Source: Microbulbifer donghaiensis (GTDB lineage Bacteria; Pseudomonadota; Gammaproteobacteria; Pseudomonadales; Cellvibrionaceae). Taken from it: DNA of 64,000 nucleotides. Each line of letters begins with the position of its first letter. The stretch's first letter is position 1. The stretch lies in NCBI RefSeq assembly GCF_900129095.1, contig NZ_FQVA01000001.1:1364001-1428000 (forward strand). The letters are read 5' to 3'. Below are positions 8,770-17,862 of the stretch, in pieces. Under the pieces are notes generated by a model that was not told the DNA's origin, searched no databases, and saw only the letters and a list, made by a program, of their open reading frames with translations. Made by a program: the position numbers and the translations under genes.

Positions 8770-10230
8770 CTACTGCGGGTTGAACCAGTGACGACCGTCG
8801 CGGTCGAGCAACTCATTGGCCGCCTGGGGTCCCCAGCTGCCGGCGCGATACAAATGCGGCTGATTGTTGGTCTCGCGCCAGTAATCAATGACCGGATCTA
8901 CCCAGGCCCAGGCCGCGGCGACTTCGTCGCGGTGGATAAACAGCGCGGAGTTATTGGCCGCGGCATCCAGCATCAGGCGCTTGTAGGCATCACTCCGGAA
9001 ACTGTCGTAGGTGTCCGACAGCGTCAGGTTCAGTTCCGCCGGCTGCAGTTCAGTGGTCAGGCTGTCCATCTTTTTCGCCATCAACACCAGCTTGATGCTC
9101 TCTTCGGGTTGCAGGCGGATTACCAGGCGGTTCGGGATGATCTGGCCGGCGGACTCGTCGTAGACGCGGTGCGATACTTTCTTATACTGAATCACAATCT
9201 CGGCGCAGCGCTTTTCCATGCGTTTGCCGGTGCGCAGATAGAAAGGCACGCCCGCCCAGCGCCAGTTGTCGATATGCGCCCGTATTGCTACGAAGGTTTC
9301 GGTGTTGCTGCCCGCCGCTTCGAGTTCTTCCAGATAGCCGGGCACCAACTGAGTGCCGAGACCGCCGGCGACGTACTGTCCGCGGACAACATTTTTATCC
9401 ACGCTCTCACCAACCAGCGGACGCAGGGCTTCCAGCACCTTGATCTTCTCTGCCCGAATATTCTTCGCGCACATCCGGTTGGGGGACTCCATCGCGATCA
9501 GGCATAACAGCTGTAACAGGTGGTTCTGCACCATGTCGCGCAGCGCACCGGTCTCGTCATAGAAACCCGCCCGCCCCTCGAGGCCGACCGTTTCGGCGAT
9601 AGTGATCTGGATATGATCGATAGTGCTGGCGTCCCACAGGTGCTCAAACAACACATTGCTGAAACGCAGTGCCAACAGGTTCTGGACGGTTTCCTTGCCC
9701 AGGTAGTGGTCGATACGGAAAATATCTTTTTCCGGGAAATAGCTCGCTATCTTGCTGTTGATCTCATCGGAAGTCTGCGCGTTGTAACCGAGAGGTTTCT
9801 CGACCACGACGCGGGAGCGCTCGTTGATCAGCCCCTTCAGGGAGAGGTTTTCACAGCAGGGGCCAAACACGGCCGGCGGAATCGCCAGATAGAACAGGCG
9901 TCCGCGCTCTTCATCGGCGCCGAGAATATCCGCCAGCTGGTCCCACTGCTCATCGGGCACAGCAATATCCAGTGCCACGGGGCGCAGCAGCTGACTAAAC
10001 GCTTTCCAGACCGACTCACTGTATTCACCATCGCGGAGATGCTTTTTCAGCGCGTCCTGTGCGGTATCCAGGTACTGGTTCGCATCTTCCTGACGGCGGC
10101 ACACCGGCAGAATGCGACAGCCTTCTTCCAGGCTGCCTTCCATGTGCGCGCGGTATAGCGCCGGAATCAGCTTGCGCAGCGCCAGGTCTCCGCCGCCGCC
10201 AAACAACACCAAATCAAATGGGTTTGCCAT
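8770..10230 (-). CDS. zwf: glucose-6-phosphate 1-dehydrogenase
   Basis: A 486-residue enzyme oxidising glucose-6-phosphate to the lactone, entry to the Entner-Doudoroff and pentose phosphate routes. The N-terminal nucleotide-binding loop is GGGGDLALRKL (usually GASGDLA), so a Gly replaces the common Ala/Ser. The catalytic RIDHYLGKE lies at residues 172-180, followed by the substrate-binding region VVVEKPLG and PFYLRTGKRM. The length matches the family. It sits between edd and pgl in the operon. Confidence 0.97.
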   Translation of the reverse strand: MANPFDLVLFGGGGDLALRKLIPALYRAHMEGSLEEGCRILPVCRRQEDANQYLDTAQDALKKHLRDGEYSESVWKAFSQLLRPVALDIAVPDEQWDQLADILGADEERGRLFYLAIPPAVFGPCCENLSLKGLINERSRVVVEKPLGYNAQTSDEINSKIASYFPEKDIFRIDHYLGKETVQNLLALRFSNVLFEHLWDASTIDHIQITIAETVGLEGRAGFYDETGALRDMVQNHLLQLLCLIAMESPNRMCAKNIRAEKIKVLEALRPLVGESVDKNVVRGQYVAGGLGTQLVPGYLEELEAAGSNTETFVAIRAHIDNWRWAGVPFYLRTGKRMEKRCAEIVIQYKKVSHRVYDESAGQIIPNRLVIRLQPEESIKLVLMAKKMDSLTTELQPAELNLTLSDTYDSFRSDAYKRLMLDAAANNSALFIHRDEVAAAWAWVDPVIDYWRETNNQPHLYRAGSWGPQAANELLDRDGRHWFNPQ

Positions 10231-10283
10231 AAAATTTTGCTCTGCGTTTTCCGTTTCTTCGGTGCGTTAAAGACACCACAAAA

Positions 10284-12101
10284 TTAGTAGAGAATACTCG
10301 CGCCGCTCTCGGCGCCGCTGGCGATCTGGCGCATATTGGCGAACAGCTCGCGGCCCATTCCCCGCGCCCCCTCGGACAGATCGCACTGAACCGGCTCCCG
10401 CGCCGCAAGTTCCGCGTCGTCGACAAGGACCCTTAGGGTGCCCGCTTCGCAATCCAGCTCGATCACATCGCCGTCCTGCAATTTAGCGATCGGGCCGCCC
10501 TCGACCGCCTCCGGCGACATATGGATGGCCGCCGGTACCTTGCCCGAAGCGCCGGACATGCGCCCATCGGTGACCAGCGCCACCTTGAATCCCCGGTCCT
10601 GCAAAACACCCAGTGTCGGGGTCAGTTTGTGCAGTTCCGGCATCCCGTTAGCGCGCGGGCCCTGAAAGCGCACCACCGCGATAAAATCTTTCTCCAGTTC
10701 GCCGGCCTTGAAACGCTCCAGCAACTCGTCCTGGCTGTCCAGTACAATGGCCGGCGCTTTCACCTTGAGGTGCTCCGGTTTCAGCGCCGACACCTTGATC
10801 ACGCTGCGCCCCAGATTGCCTTCGAGCAACTGCAGACCGCCATGATGGGAGAAGGGGTCGCTTACCGGGCGAATCACGGTCGGGTCGCCGCTCTCCTCGG
10901 CGGTCGGGCGCCAGATCACCCCACTCTTTTCTTCGTTCAGGAAAGGATCGTTGCAGTAGGCCCGCATGCCGGAATTGCCGAGTACCGTGTGCACGTCGTC
11001 GTGCAGCAGGCCGGCACTGAGCAATTCGCGAATCAGGAATTGCATGCCGCCGGCAGCGGCAAAATGATTAATGTCCGCCGTGCCGTTCGGGTATACGTGG
11101 CACAACAGCGGCACCACTTCGGACAGCTCCGCCATATCCTGCCAGGTCAGCTGGATACCGGCAGCCCGGGCCATGGCGACCAGGTGCAGGGTATGGTTAG
11201 TGGAGCCACCGGTGGCGAGCAGGCCGACGATACCGTTGACGAAAGCCTTTTCGGTCAGGATCTTCGCGATGGGCGTGTGCTGGCTCGGCTCGGTGATCTG
11301 CACCAGCTGTCTCACCGCCGCTTCGTTCAGAGCCGTGCGCAGTTCGGTGCCCGGATTGACAAAGGAGCTGCCCGGCAACTGCAACCCCATGATCTCGACC
11401 AGCATCTGGTTGCTGTTGGCAGTGCCGTAAAAGGTACAGGTGCCGGGGCTGTGGTAGGAGGCACTCTCCGCCTCCAGCAATTCCTTGCGGCCCACCTTGC
11501 CCTCGGCGTACAGCTGGCGCACGCGCACTTTTTCCGCGTTGGAAAGCCCGGTCGGCATCGGCCCTGCCGGCACAAATACCGCCGGCAGGTGGCCAAACGC
11601 CAGTGCGCCGATGACCAGCCCCGGAACAATCTTGTCGCAGATACCGAGGAACATGCTGCCCTCGAACACGTCGTGGGACAGGGCAACGGCCGTCGACATG
11701 GCGATAACGTCGCGGGAAAAGAGGCTGAGTTCCATACCCGCGCGCCCTTGGGTAACGCCATCGCACATGGCCGGAACGCCGCCGGCGACCTGGGCGGTGG
11801 CGCCGTTGCGCGCAGCGGCCTCTTTCAACAGCTGCGGATAAGTACCATAGGGTTGATGCGCGGACAGCATGTCGTTGTAGGCGGTAACGATTGCCAGGTT
11901 GGGCCCGCGTCCGGAGGCGATCAGATTCTTGTCTTCCTCCGGGGACGCGGCGATCGCGTGCGCCAGGTTGCCACATGACAGACGGCTGCTCGCGCGGCCG
12001 TCGAAGTGCGCTTTGTCTACTTGTGCGAGATACTGCGCCCGGGTCTCCTCGCTGCGCTCGATGATCCGCTCGGTAACTGCTCGAACCTTGCTGTGTACCA
12101 T
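10284..12101 (-). CDS. edd: phosphogluconate dehydratase
   Basis: A 605-residue IlvD/Edd-family [4Fe-4S] dehydratase converting 6-phosphogluconate to KDPG. Recognisable stretches are [54 protein letters not shown] and [12 protein letters not shown]; conserved cysteines in these motifs are the expected cluster ligands. The length agrees with bacterial Edd. It lies 24 bp downstream of pgi and 53 bp upstream of zwf. Confidence 0.97.
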   Translation of the reverse strand: MVHSKVRAVTERIIERSEETRAQYLAQVDKAHFDGRASSRLSCGNLAHAIAASPEEDKNLIASGRGPNLAIVTAYNDMLSAHQPYGTYPQLLKEAAARNGATAQVAGGVPAMCDGVTQGRAGMELSLFSRDVIAMSTAVALSHDVFEGSMFLGICDKIVPGLVIGALAFGHLPAVFVPAGPMPTGLSNAEKVRVRQLYAEGKVGRKELLEAESASYHSPGTCTFYGTANSNQMLVEIMGLQLPGSSFVNPGTELRTALNEAAVRQLVQITEPSQHTPIAKILTEKAFVNGIVGLLATGGSTNHTLHLVAMARAAGIQLTWQDMAELSEVVPLLCHVYPNGTADINHFAAAGGMQFLIRELLSAGLLHDDVHTVLGNSGMRAYCNDPFLNEEKSGVIWRPTAEESGDPTVIRPVSDPFSHHGGLQLLEGNLGRSVIKVSALKPEHLKVKAPAIVLDSQDELLERFKAGELEKDFIAVVRFQGPRANGMPELHKLTPTLGVLQDRGFKVALVTDGRMSGASGKVPAAIHMSPEAVEGGPIAKLQDGDVIELDCEAGTLRVLVDDAELAAREPVQCDLSEGARGMGRELFANMRQIASGAESGASILY

Positions 12102-12125
12102 AACCCTTCCATTCTATGCTGTTCG

Positions 12126-13790
12126 TCAGCCGGCAAATTCCAGCGCAGCCGCGCCGGCCTTCACCCGCCCGTAATAGTTGATCAGCCCGGCAGTGGAAGC
12201 GTCCTGATTGTGACAATCACCGCTTTCCAATTGTGGTTGTAGTGCCGCGGCCAACCCTTTGCCCAGTTCAACACCCCACTGGTCAAAAGAATAAATTTGT
12301 AAGATCACACCCTGGGCAAAGATCTTATGCTCATACAGCGCGATCAGCGCGCCCAGGGAATGCGGATCCAGCTTCCTTAGCAGAATTGTGTTGCTGGGAC
12401 GGTTTCCGCTATGCACTTTGTAGGGCGCCAGCTGGCGAATTTCATCGCGACCCAGGCCTCGGGCCGCCAGCTGTTTTTCTACTTCTCCCCGACTGACACC
12501 ATTCATCAGCGCCTGACTCTGGGCGAACATATTGGCCAGCAGTATTTCGTGATGGCCGGGCAACCCATGGCCCGGGGCAACACTGCCGATAAAGTCCGCC
12601 GGCACGACCTCCGGGCTCTGGTGCAAGTACTGGTAAAACGCGTGCTGACCGTTGATGCCGAGCATGCCCCATATTAGAGGGCCGGTTCTGTAGTCCGCCT
12701 CCTCCCCTGCCCTGGTAGTAGATTTTCCGTTGCTCTCCATCTCCGCCTGTTGCAGATACGCCGGCAACATATGCAGCGCCTGCTCGTAGGGCAAAATCGC
12801 GTGCGCCGGATACCCCATAAACGTGCAGTACCAGAGGCTTACCAGGGCCATCACTACCGGGGCGTTCTGTTCCAGCGGCGCCTGCCGGAAATGCCGGTCC
12901 ATACTCGCCGCGCCGTCCAGTAACGCGCGGAAACCGTCAAACCCGATCGCCATCGCAATGGGCAATCCGATCGCAGACCACAGCGAGAAACGCCCGCCGA
13001 CCCAATCCCAGAACCGAAACACGCGTTGCGGCTCAATGCCGAACGCACAGGCCTTTTCCGGGCTGGCTGTCACCGCGACAAAATGCCGCTGCAACAAGTC
13101 CGCGCGCGGCGCCAGACTGCCAAACCACGCCAGTGCGCTGCGCGCATTGGTCATCGTCTCTGTGGTGGTGAAGGTCTTCGACGAAACCACGAACAGGGTG
13201 GTGTCCGGATTCAGCTGCGTCAGCACGTCGGCCAGCTGGGCTCCGTCCACATTGGAGACGAAGTGAATACGCACTTCGTCGCGACGGTAAGCCCGCAGCG
13301 CCTCGATCACCATCTCGGGACCGAGATGGGAGCCCCCGACCCCCAGATTGACCACATCGGTGATGGACTTGCCAGTGCACCCGATCAGGTCGCCATTATG
13401 TAGTAAATTTACAAACTCTTTCAAGCGCCCCAGCTCATTGGCGACCAGCGCCTCCACGGAGACACTATCGACTTTCACGTCGCCAGGCAGCTCACCGCGC
13501 AGTGCGGGGTGCAGAACGGGACGCCCCTCGGTGCGATTGATGGGCTGGCCCGAGAACAGCCGATCTCGCCAGGACTCCAGGCCGGCATCGCGGGCAAGCT
13601 GTAACAAATTTACAAAAATTTCGTCATCGAGCAGGTTTTTGGAGAAATCGAACAGAAACTCTGGCAGCTCGAGAGAAAAGCGCGCCGCGCGCTGCGGATC
13701 ATCTGCAAACAGATCACGCAGATGGCGGCCGTGCATGTCTTCGGCCAGATTGGTGAGACGCTGCCAGCTGGGAAACTGGGTAATATCCAT
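12126..13790 (-). CDS. pgi: glucose-6-phosphate isomerase
   Basis: A 554-residue enzyme interconverting fructose-6-P and glucose-6-P. The start chosen is MDITQFPSWQRL: it aligns with known Pgi N-termini and has AGGGGG 7 bases upstream. An in-frame ATG 45 bases earlier is less likely. Motifs include GVGGSHLGP, VVSSKTFTTTET and GMLGINGQHAFYQ. Pgi heads an operon otherwise dedicated to the Entner-Doudoroff route, where glucokinase often sits in other bacteria. This suits fructose-6-P as the incoming metabolite, as produced from GlcNAc. Two HexR-like boxes lie inside the coding region and are spelled with codons rare in the rest of the gene. Confidence 0.97.
   Translation of the reverse strand: MDITQFPSWQRLTNLAEDMHGRHLRDLFADDPQRAARFSLELPEFLFDFSKNLLDDEIFVNLLQLARDAGLESWRDRLFSGQPINRTEGRPVLHPALRGELPGDVKVDSVSVEALVANELGRLKEFVNLLHNGDLIGCTGKSITDVVNLGVGGSHLGPEMVIEALRAYRRDEVRIHFVSNVDGAQLADVLTQLNPDTTLFVVSSKTFTTTETMTNARSALAWFGSLAPRADLLQRHFVAVTASPEKACAFGIEPQRVFRFWDWVGGRFSLWSAIGLPIAMAIGFDGFRALLDGAASMDRHFRQAPLEQNAPVVMALVSLWYCTFMGYPAHAILPYEQALHMLPAYLQQAEMESNGKSTTRAGEEADYRTGPLIWGMLGINGQHAFYQYLHQSPEVVPADFIGSVAPGHGLPGHHEILLANMFAQSQALMNGVSRGEVEKQLAARGLGRDEIRQLAPYKVHSGNRPSNTILLRKLDPHSLGALIALYEHKIFAQGVILQIYSFDQWGVELGKGLAAALQPQLESGDCHNQDASTAGLINYYGRVKAGAAALEFAG
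13399..13413. promoter_or_regulatory. HexR-like box inside pgi (first copy)
   Basis: TGTAGTAAATTTACA resembles the palindromic HexR box TGTAATTAAATTACA known from Pseudomonas/Shewanella-type regulons. It falls on codons for FVNLLH using GTA, TTA and CTA where the gene otherwise prefers CTG. No hexR gene is in this window. Confidence 0.4.
13600..13614. promoter_or_regulatory. HexR-like box inside pgi (second copy)
   Basis: TGTAACAAATTTACA, about 200 bp from the first copy and closer to the promoter, again spelled over FVNLLQ codons with GTA and TTA. The same peptide and the same A/T-rich palindrome recur, which suggests a DNA-level constraint. Confidence 0.4.
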
Positions 13791-13878
13791 GGAAAGCCCC
13801 CTGTTTTGTGGGTGCCGACAGTGGAAATCTGGCACCGTTTATTGTTCTTTTGACGCCGCCTGTCGATCCCTGCCGACT

Positions 13879-13896
13879 AATGACAGCGCTGTCATA
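13879..13896. promoter_or_regulatory. NagR-type operator upstream of the pgi operon (perfect palindrome)
   Basis: ATGACAGCGCTGTCAT is a perfect 16-bp palindrome matching TGACARCGYTGTCA exactly. It lies about 90 bp upstream of the chosen pgi start and about 240 bp upstream of nagR, so it could serve both directions. Confidence 0.85.
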
Positions 13897-13918
13897 TCGA
13901 ACAAAGACTCCCACACGG

Positions 13919-13932
13919 AGACAACGCTGTCA
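13919..13932. promoter_or_regulatory. second NagR-type operator at the pgi promoter
   Basis: AGACAACGCTGTCA matches the operator at 13 of 14 positions, with its centre 38 bp from the perfect copy. It overlaps TTGACA on the minus strand, a good -35 candidate, so binding here would block RNA polymerase at pgi. Confidence 0.7.
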
Positions 13933-13940
13933 ATTTGAAA

Positions 13941-13956
13941 TGTAGTAAATTCCACA
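13941..13956. promoter_or_regulatory. HexR-like sequence beside the pgi promoter
   Basis: TGTAGTAAATTCCACA shares its first 11 bases with the intragenic copy at 13399 and differs in the right arm by an extra base. It lies just upstream of the TTGACA hexamer on the minus strand. It is a weaker palindrome than the two copies inside pgi. Confidence 0.3.
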
Positions 13957-14132
13957 AGGCAACGCGGGGCCCGGGGGGCTGGCACAATCGCAGCGCCGCA
14001 AGCGAAGAAAGAAAATAGTGACCTTTTACTGATAAAATGCCACCTTCGGCCGATAAGCCCCGCGCCCCTCGCCTTCTCGACAATTCAAGGTCGGACGCAT
14101 AGAGGCTTTTACAATAAGGACAAGCGCCCTAG

Positions 14133-15182
14133 ATGAAAGTCACCATCAACGATGTCGCCGCTATGGCCGGCGTCTCCATCAAGACCGTATCCCGGGTTAT
14201 CAATAACGAACCCTCAGTGCGCCCGGCGACCAGGAAAAAAGTAATGGATGCCGTGGCGGCGCTGAACTACCAGCCCAATCTCGCCGCGCGCAACCTGGCC
14301 GGCACCCGCTCCTACACCATCGCCTTTATTTACGACAACCCCAACGCCTACTACGTGATCGACATGCAAAACGGCATCCTCGAAGCATGCAAGGCGCGCG
14401 GCTATGAGCTGTTGATTCATCCCAGCAATTCCAAATCCGCATCGGTACACGACGAGCTCAAGAACCTGGTCGAGCACTCCAAAGTGGCCGGCCTGGTGCT
14501 GACCCCACCCTTTTCCGAAACGGCCGCGGTGATTGAGACAGTCAAATCGTTGAATGTTGACTATGTACGTATCGTCTCGGCCGCGGCGGCGCACGAAGAT
14601 GAAGAAAACTGTATTCAGGTGGACGACAGTGCTGCGGCCTACGATATCACCCAGCATCTGTTGCAACTCGGCCATAAACGCATCGGTTTTCTCTGTGGTG
14701 GTGAGGAACACGTCTCCACTCACGGACGCCTGGACGGCTACCGCCGGGCCCTGCAGGATGCCGGCCTGCCGATTGAAGACAACCTGATCCTGAAAGGCGA
14801 GTACTCCTTTGACTCGGGTGTAGAGGGAGCCAAGGCATTACTGCAATCGGACAATCCACCCTCGGCAATTTTTGCCAGTAACGATGAAATGGCGGCCGGC
14901 GCCCTCTTTGCCGCGCGCCTGATGCATATCGAGATTCCGCAACAATTGTCGATCGTCGGATTCGAAGACAGCCCCTTCTCCCGCCAGACCTGGCCGAAGT
15001 TGACTACGGCCCACCAGCCGAACAATGAGATCGCAAAATGTGCCGCGGCACTGGTCCTGAGCAAAGCGCGCAGCAAGGGCGCCACGGAGAATGGCAAGGC
15101 CAGCAAAGAGGCGGGCATTCAGCGGGAATTTACTCCCTCCCTGGTAGTGAGAGACTCGAGCGGACCGGCCCCGAAGCAGTAG
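14133..15182 (+). CDS. nagR: LacI-family transcriptional regulator, probable GlcNAc regulator NagR
   Basis: A 349-residue LacI-type repressor. The N-terminal helix-turn-helix and hinge are clear: VTINDVAAMAGVSIKTVSRVIN, then PSVRPATRKKV and YQPNLAARNL. A periplasmic-binding-like effector domain follows from about residue 60, with IAFIYDNPNAYY, GHKRIGFLCG and AIFASNDEMAAG. The gene is divergent from the pgi operon and next to the nag operon. The TGACARCGYTGTCA operators in both and upstream of the TBDR are those described for NagR of Shewanella-type bacteria. The effector is unproven; GlcNAc-6-P is the likely candidate by family knowledge. Confidence 0.88.
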   Translation: MKVTINDVAAMAGVSIKTVSRVINNEPSVRPATRKKVMDAVAALNYQPNLAARNLAGTRSYTIAFIYDNPNAYYVIDMQNGILEACKARGYELLIHPSNSKSASVHDELKNLVEHSKVAGLVLTPPFSETAAVIETVKSLNVDYVRIVSAAAAHEDEENCIQVDDSAAAYDITQHLLQLGHKRIGFLCGGEEHVSTHGRLDGYRRALQDAGLPIEDNLILKGEYSFDSGVEGAKALLQSDNPPSAIFASNDEMAAGALFAARLMHIEIPQQLSIVGFEDSPFSRQTWPKLTTAHQPNNEIAKCAAALVLSKARSKGATENGKASKEAGIQREFTPSLVVRDSSGPAPKQ

Positions 15183-15193
15183 CACCCCGCCCT

Positions 15194-15216
15194 CAGGCGA
15201 ACCTCCCGTTCGCCTG
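15194..15216 (+). terminator. hairpin after nagR
   Basis: A perfect 9-bp stem, CAGGCGAAC with GTTCGCCTG around a CTCCC loop, 12 bp past the nagR stop. It is followed by C-rich sequence and not a U run, so its strength as a terminator is uncertain. Confidence 0.45.
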
Positions 15217-15236
15217 CCTCCCCCCCACCTGCAACC

Positions 15237-15262
15237 AAAAAAAAAGCCCTCACAAAGAGGGC
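15237..15262 (-). terminator. Rho-independent terminator of the nag operon
   Basis: On the minus strand GCCCTC-TTTGT-GAGGGC is followed directly by nine T residues. It is the textbook terminator for the operon ending in nagP. Confidence 0.88.
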
Positions 15263-15314
15263 AAGATGACGAGAACCAAAGAGAAAAACAACAGACGAGT
15301 CACGTCGAACAGCG

Positions 15315-16655
15315 TTACTTCCAGCTGCGCAATTTGTGTCCTTTAAGGGCATAGAACAGAATAAAGAGATAGGCAGGGATCGAGATCAGGTAGGCGAACT
15401 GACCGTCGCCGGTATCGGCAAAATGTCCGTACAGCGGCGGCAGGATAGCGCCACCGGAAATACCCATAATCAGCAGTGCCGCGCCCTTGGAAGTGAACTT
15501 GCCCAGTCCCTCCAGCGCCAGCGGCCAGATCGCCGGCCAGCACATGGCGTTGGCAAACCCCAGCAACGCCACAAAGAAAACCGCATTGGGAATTTCCGGC
15601 AGGCCGAACAGCGACAGGGTTCCGGCAGAAATAGCGGAACTCTCCAGTGAGCCCGTCACTACCAGAATGGTAAACACAATTCCCATTACCGCGGAGAACA
15701 ACAGCGCAGTCTGCTGGCTGATAAAGCGCGGAATGGCAATAGTGCCGTAAATATAGCCCAGCACCATAAAGATCATCGTGTAGGAAGTCAGCACAGACGC
15801 GGCCGCGGTATCCATACCCGCCTGCTTGCCGAGCAGGCCAATCGCATCACCGGCAATTACCTCCACACCAACGTAGAAGAACAGCGCCACCGAGCCCAGC
15901 ACCAGCTGCGGGAACTTCATCAGCCCGGACAGGGTGACCGCGGCATCTTCCTGGCCCGCAACCGCCTCATCTTCGATATCAGGCAGAGGGGCGAACGTCA
16001 TGGCCACGGCGAGCAGACCAGCGAGAATCGCCATGCCGATATACGGATTGACCAGCTGGCTCGCCAGCTCATCCAGCTTGGCATCTTTGGCAGTGGCGGA
16101 GAGTGCGGCCAATTCGGATTCAGAAATGCCGCTGATACCGGTCATTACGAGAATCGCAAAAACCCATGGCGCTACGATACCCGCGCCTTTATTCAACAGC
16201 CCCATGATGCAGATACGCACGGCGGCGGTATCGCTGGAGCCAAGCTTGACCACATAGGGATTGGAGGCGGTCTGCAGAATAGTCAGACCGGAGCCCACCA
16301 CGAACTGCGCCAGCAGGAAAACACCGAACATGCGACTGTAAGCGGCGGGGATGAAAATCAGGGCCCCTACGCCCACCAGCGCCAGACCGAGCGCCATACC
16401 ATTCTTGTATCCGGTGCGCTCTATGATCGCCGCCATCGGCAGCGCCATAACCGTGTAGGCGATATAGAAGGCAGAAGCCACCAACATGGCCTGGAATGCG
16501 GTCAGGTCACAAATGGTTTGCAGGAACGGAATCAGCGCGCCGTTCAGCCAGGTTACAAAGCCGAAAACAAAAAACAGCATGCCGATAATGGCCATCGGCA
16601 GCAGGGTACTGTTCGCCCCACTTGGGGCCCTTTCATTGACTACAACGGTTTCCAT
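15315..16655 (-). CDS. nagP: N-acetylglucosamine permease, MFS FucP-type
   Basis: A 446-residue inner-membrane transporter with about 12 hydrophobic segments. FGFVTWLNGALIPFLQTICDLT near the N-terminus, QTASNPYV and MGISGGAILPPLYG are typical of the FucP/NagP branch of the MFS (sugar-proton symporters). As the last gene of the nagK-nagB-nagA-nagP operon it should carry free GlcNAc into the cytoplasm, where NagK phosphorylates it; no PTS genes are present. AAGGTG lies 5 bases before the ATG. The exact sugar is inferred from the operon. Confidence 0.9.
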   Translation of the reverse strand: METVVVNERAPSGANSTLLPMAIIGMLFFVFGFVTWLNGALIPFLQTICDLTAFQAMLVASAFYIAYTVMALPMAAIIERTGYKNGMALGLALVGVGALIFIPAAYSRMFGVFLLAQFVVGSGLTILQTASNPYVVKLGSSDTAAVRICIMGLLNKGAGIVAPWVFAILVMTGISGISESELAALSATAKDAKLDELASQLVNPYIGMAILAGLLAVAMTFAPLPDIEDEAVAGQEDAAVTLSGLMKFPQLVLGSVALFFYVGVEVIAGDAIGLLGKQAGMDTAAASVLTSYTMIFMVLGYIYGTIAIPRFISQQTALLFSAVMGIVFTILVVTGSLESSAISAGTLSLFGLPEIPNAVFFVALLGFANAMCWPAIWPLALEGLGKFTSKGAALLIMGISGGAILPPLYGHFADTGDGQFAYLISIPAYLFILFYALKGHKLRSWK

Positions 16656-16669
16656 AGGAGCACCTTCTT

Positions 16670-16717
16670 ATCGTTATGTTCGTTTTTCGAATGATCGTTA
16701 CGGTCGTATTTCGAACG
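16670..16717. repeat. two tandem 24-bp imperfect direct repeats between nagA and nagP
   Basis: Two adjacent 24-bp units starting ATCGTTA and ending TTTCGAAYG agree at 20 of 24 positions. They fill the gap exactly from the nagA stop to just before the nagP ribosome-binding site. Function unknown; they could affect mRNA processing or nagP translation. Confidence 0.6.
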
Positions 16718-17845
16718 CTACCGTGAAAAAACTTCCCTGCCACCTATCCAGGTCTTCGCAACCTGCAACTTCTCGTCCAACAAAATCAGGTCCGCCTGCA
16801 CACTGGGCTCCAGCCTTCCGCCGGCAACCCCGAGGAATTCCGCCGGATACCGGCTCGCCATTCGCAGCGCTTCCGGCAACTCGACACCACACCAGTCGCG
16901 GATATTGCGCACCGCGCTGATCATATCCAGGTGCGATCCCGCCAGTTCGCCCGTTGTCGACGTCAACCTGTCGCCCTCGCGCGTCACCACTCGATCGAAC
17001 AGAGGAAAGCTGGTTTCCTCACTGCCTACCAGTGACATCGCGTCGCTCACCAGCATGATCTTGCCGCGCGGCTTGGCCTTCAGGGCCAGTAGCATGGCTT
17101 CGGCACAAACGTGGTGGCCGTCGGCAATCAACCCGCACCAGGCGTCGTCACTGATCAGTGCGGTGCCCACCATACCCGGCTCGCGGGACTGCAGTGGCGA
17201 CATCGCGTTGTACAAGTGCGTAAAGCCGGTCGCGCCAGCCGCGACTGCCGCAGCGACTGTGGCGCCGTCGGCATTGGAGTGGCCGAGGCAAACCTTGACA
17301 CCCAGCGCCACCAGCTGGCGAATGTCGTCCGGCGATACATTTTCCGGTGCCAGCGTGACCACCTTGATGCCCAGGTCATCGCGGGCATAAATCGCCAGCT
17401 CTTCGCCCGTCAGCGGGCGGATAAACTTTTCTTCGTGGGTTCCCTTTTTCGGTGCACTCAGGTGCGGCCCCTCGAAATGCACACCGATGACACCGGGAAC
17501 ACCCTCGCACAGCGCTGCACTGACGGCATCCGCGGCCTGCTGCATGATGTCCACCTGATCGGTGATCAGCGTCGGCACGAAACCGGTGGTGCCGAAACGC
17601 GCATGGGCCCTGCTCATCTTGCCCAGCGCATTGACAGTGGGGTCGTTATTAAACAGCGCGCCACCACCGCCATTCACCTGCACATCGATCAGCCCGGGAG
17701 CCAGCAGCCCCTTGAGCTGCTCCGCGTCAGCGGGGACTTCGCCACCAATGGACTGAATGCGACCGTCCTCACCGATGGTCAGCGGAATGTCGCGGCGAAT
17801 CTGTTCGCCATCGAAAAGCTGTTCCGCGATCAGAGTGCGCGCCAC
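16718..17845 (-). CDS. nagA: N-acetylglucosamine-6-phosphate deacetylase
   Basis: A 375-residue amidohydrolase-fold enzyme producing glucosamine-6-P and acetate. LLAPGLIDVQVNGGGG, GVHFEGPHLSAPKKGTH with the metal-binding Glu, VCLGHSNADG, GFTHLYNAMSPLQSREPG and the catalytic-Asp region LVSDAMS are all present. The start is GTG, preceded by GGGAGAG at 5 bases. It lies 17 bp after nagB-II. Confidence 0.96.
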   Translation of the reverse strand: MARTLIAEQLFDGEQIRRDIPLTIGEDGRIQSIGGEVPADAEQLKGLLAPGLIDVQVNGGGGALFNNDPTVNALGKMSRAHARFGTTGFVPTLITDQVDIMQQAADAVSAALCEGVPGVIGVHFEGPHLSAPKKGTHEEKFIRPLTGEELAIYARDDLGIKVVTLAPENVSPDDIRQLVALGVKVCLGHSNADGATVAAAVAAGATGFTHLYNAMSPLQSREPGMVGTALISDDAWCGLIADGHHVCAEAMLLALKAKPRGKIMLVSDAMSLVGSEETSFPLFDRVVTREGDRLTSTTGELAGSHLDMISAVRNIRDWCGVELPEALRMASRYPAEFLGVAGGRLEPSVQADLILLDEKLQVAKTWIGGREVFSR

Positions 17846-17862
17846 GATACTCTCCCGATCAC

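Larger units (their letters stand above)
13791..14132. other. divergent control region between pgi and nagR
   Basis: A 342-bp non-coding region serving the minus-strand pgi operon and the plus-strand LacI-type gene. It contains a perfect operator, a second near-perfect operator overlapping a TTGACA hexamer on the minus strand (13929-13934), and a HexR-like sequence. The segment at 14010-14040 is A/T-rich and includes GATAAAAT, a possible -10 for nagR. No ORF is convincing. Confidence 0.7.

Noticed and set aside
13791-13835. Longer pgi start adding 15 residues
   Set aside because: The downstream ATG has a better ribosome-binding site and gives the N-terminus expected of Pgi.
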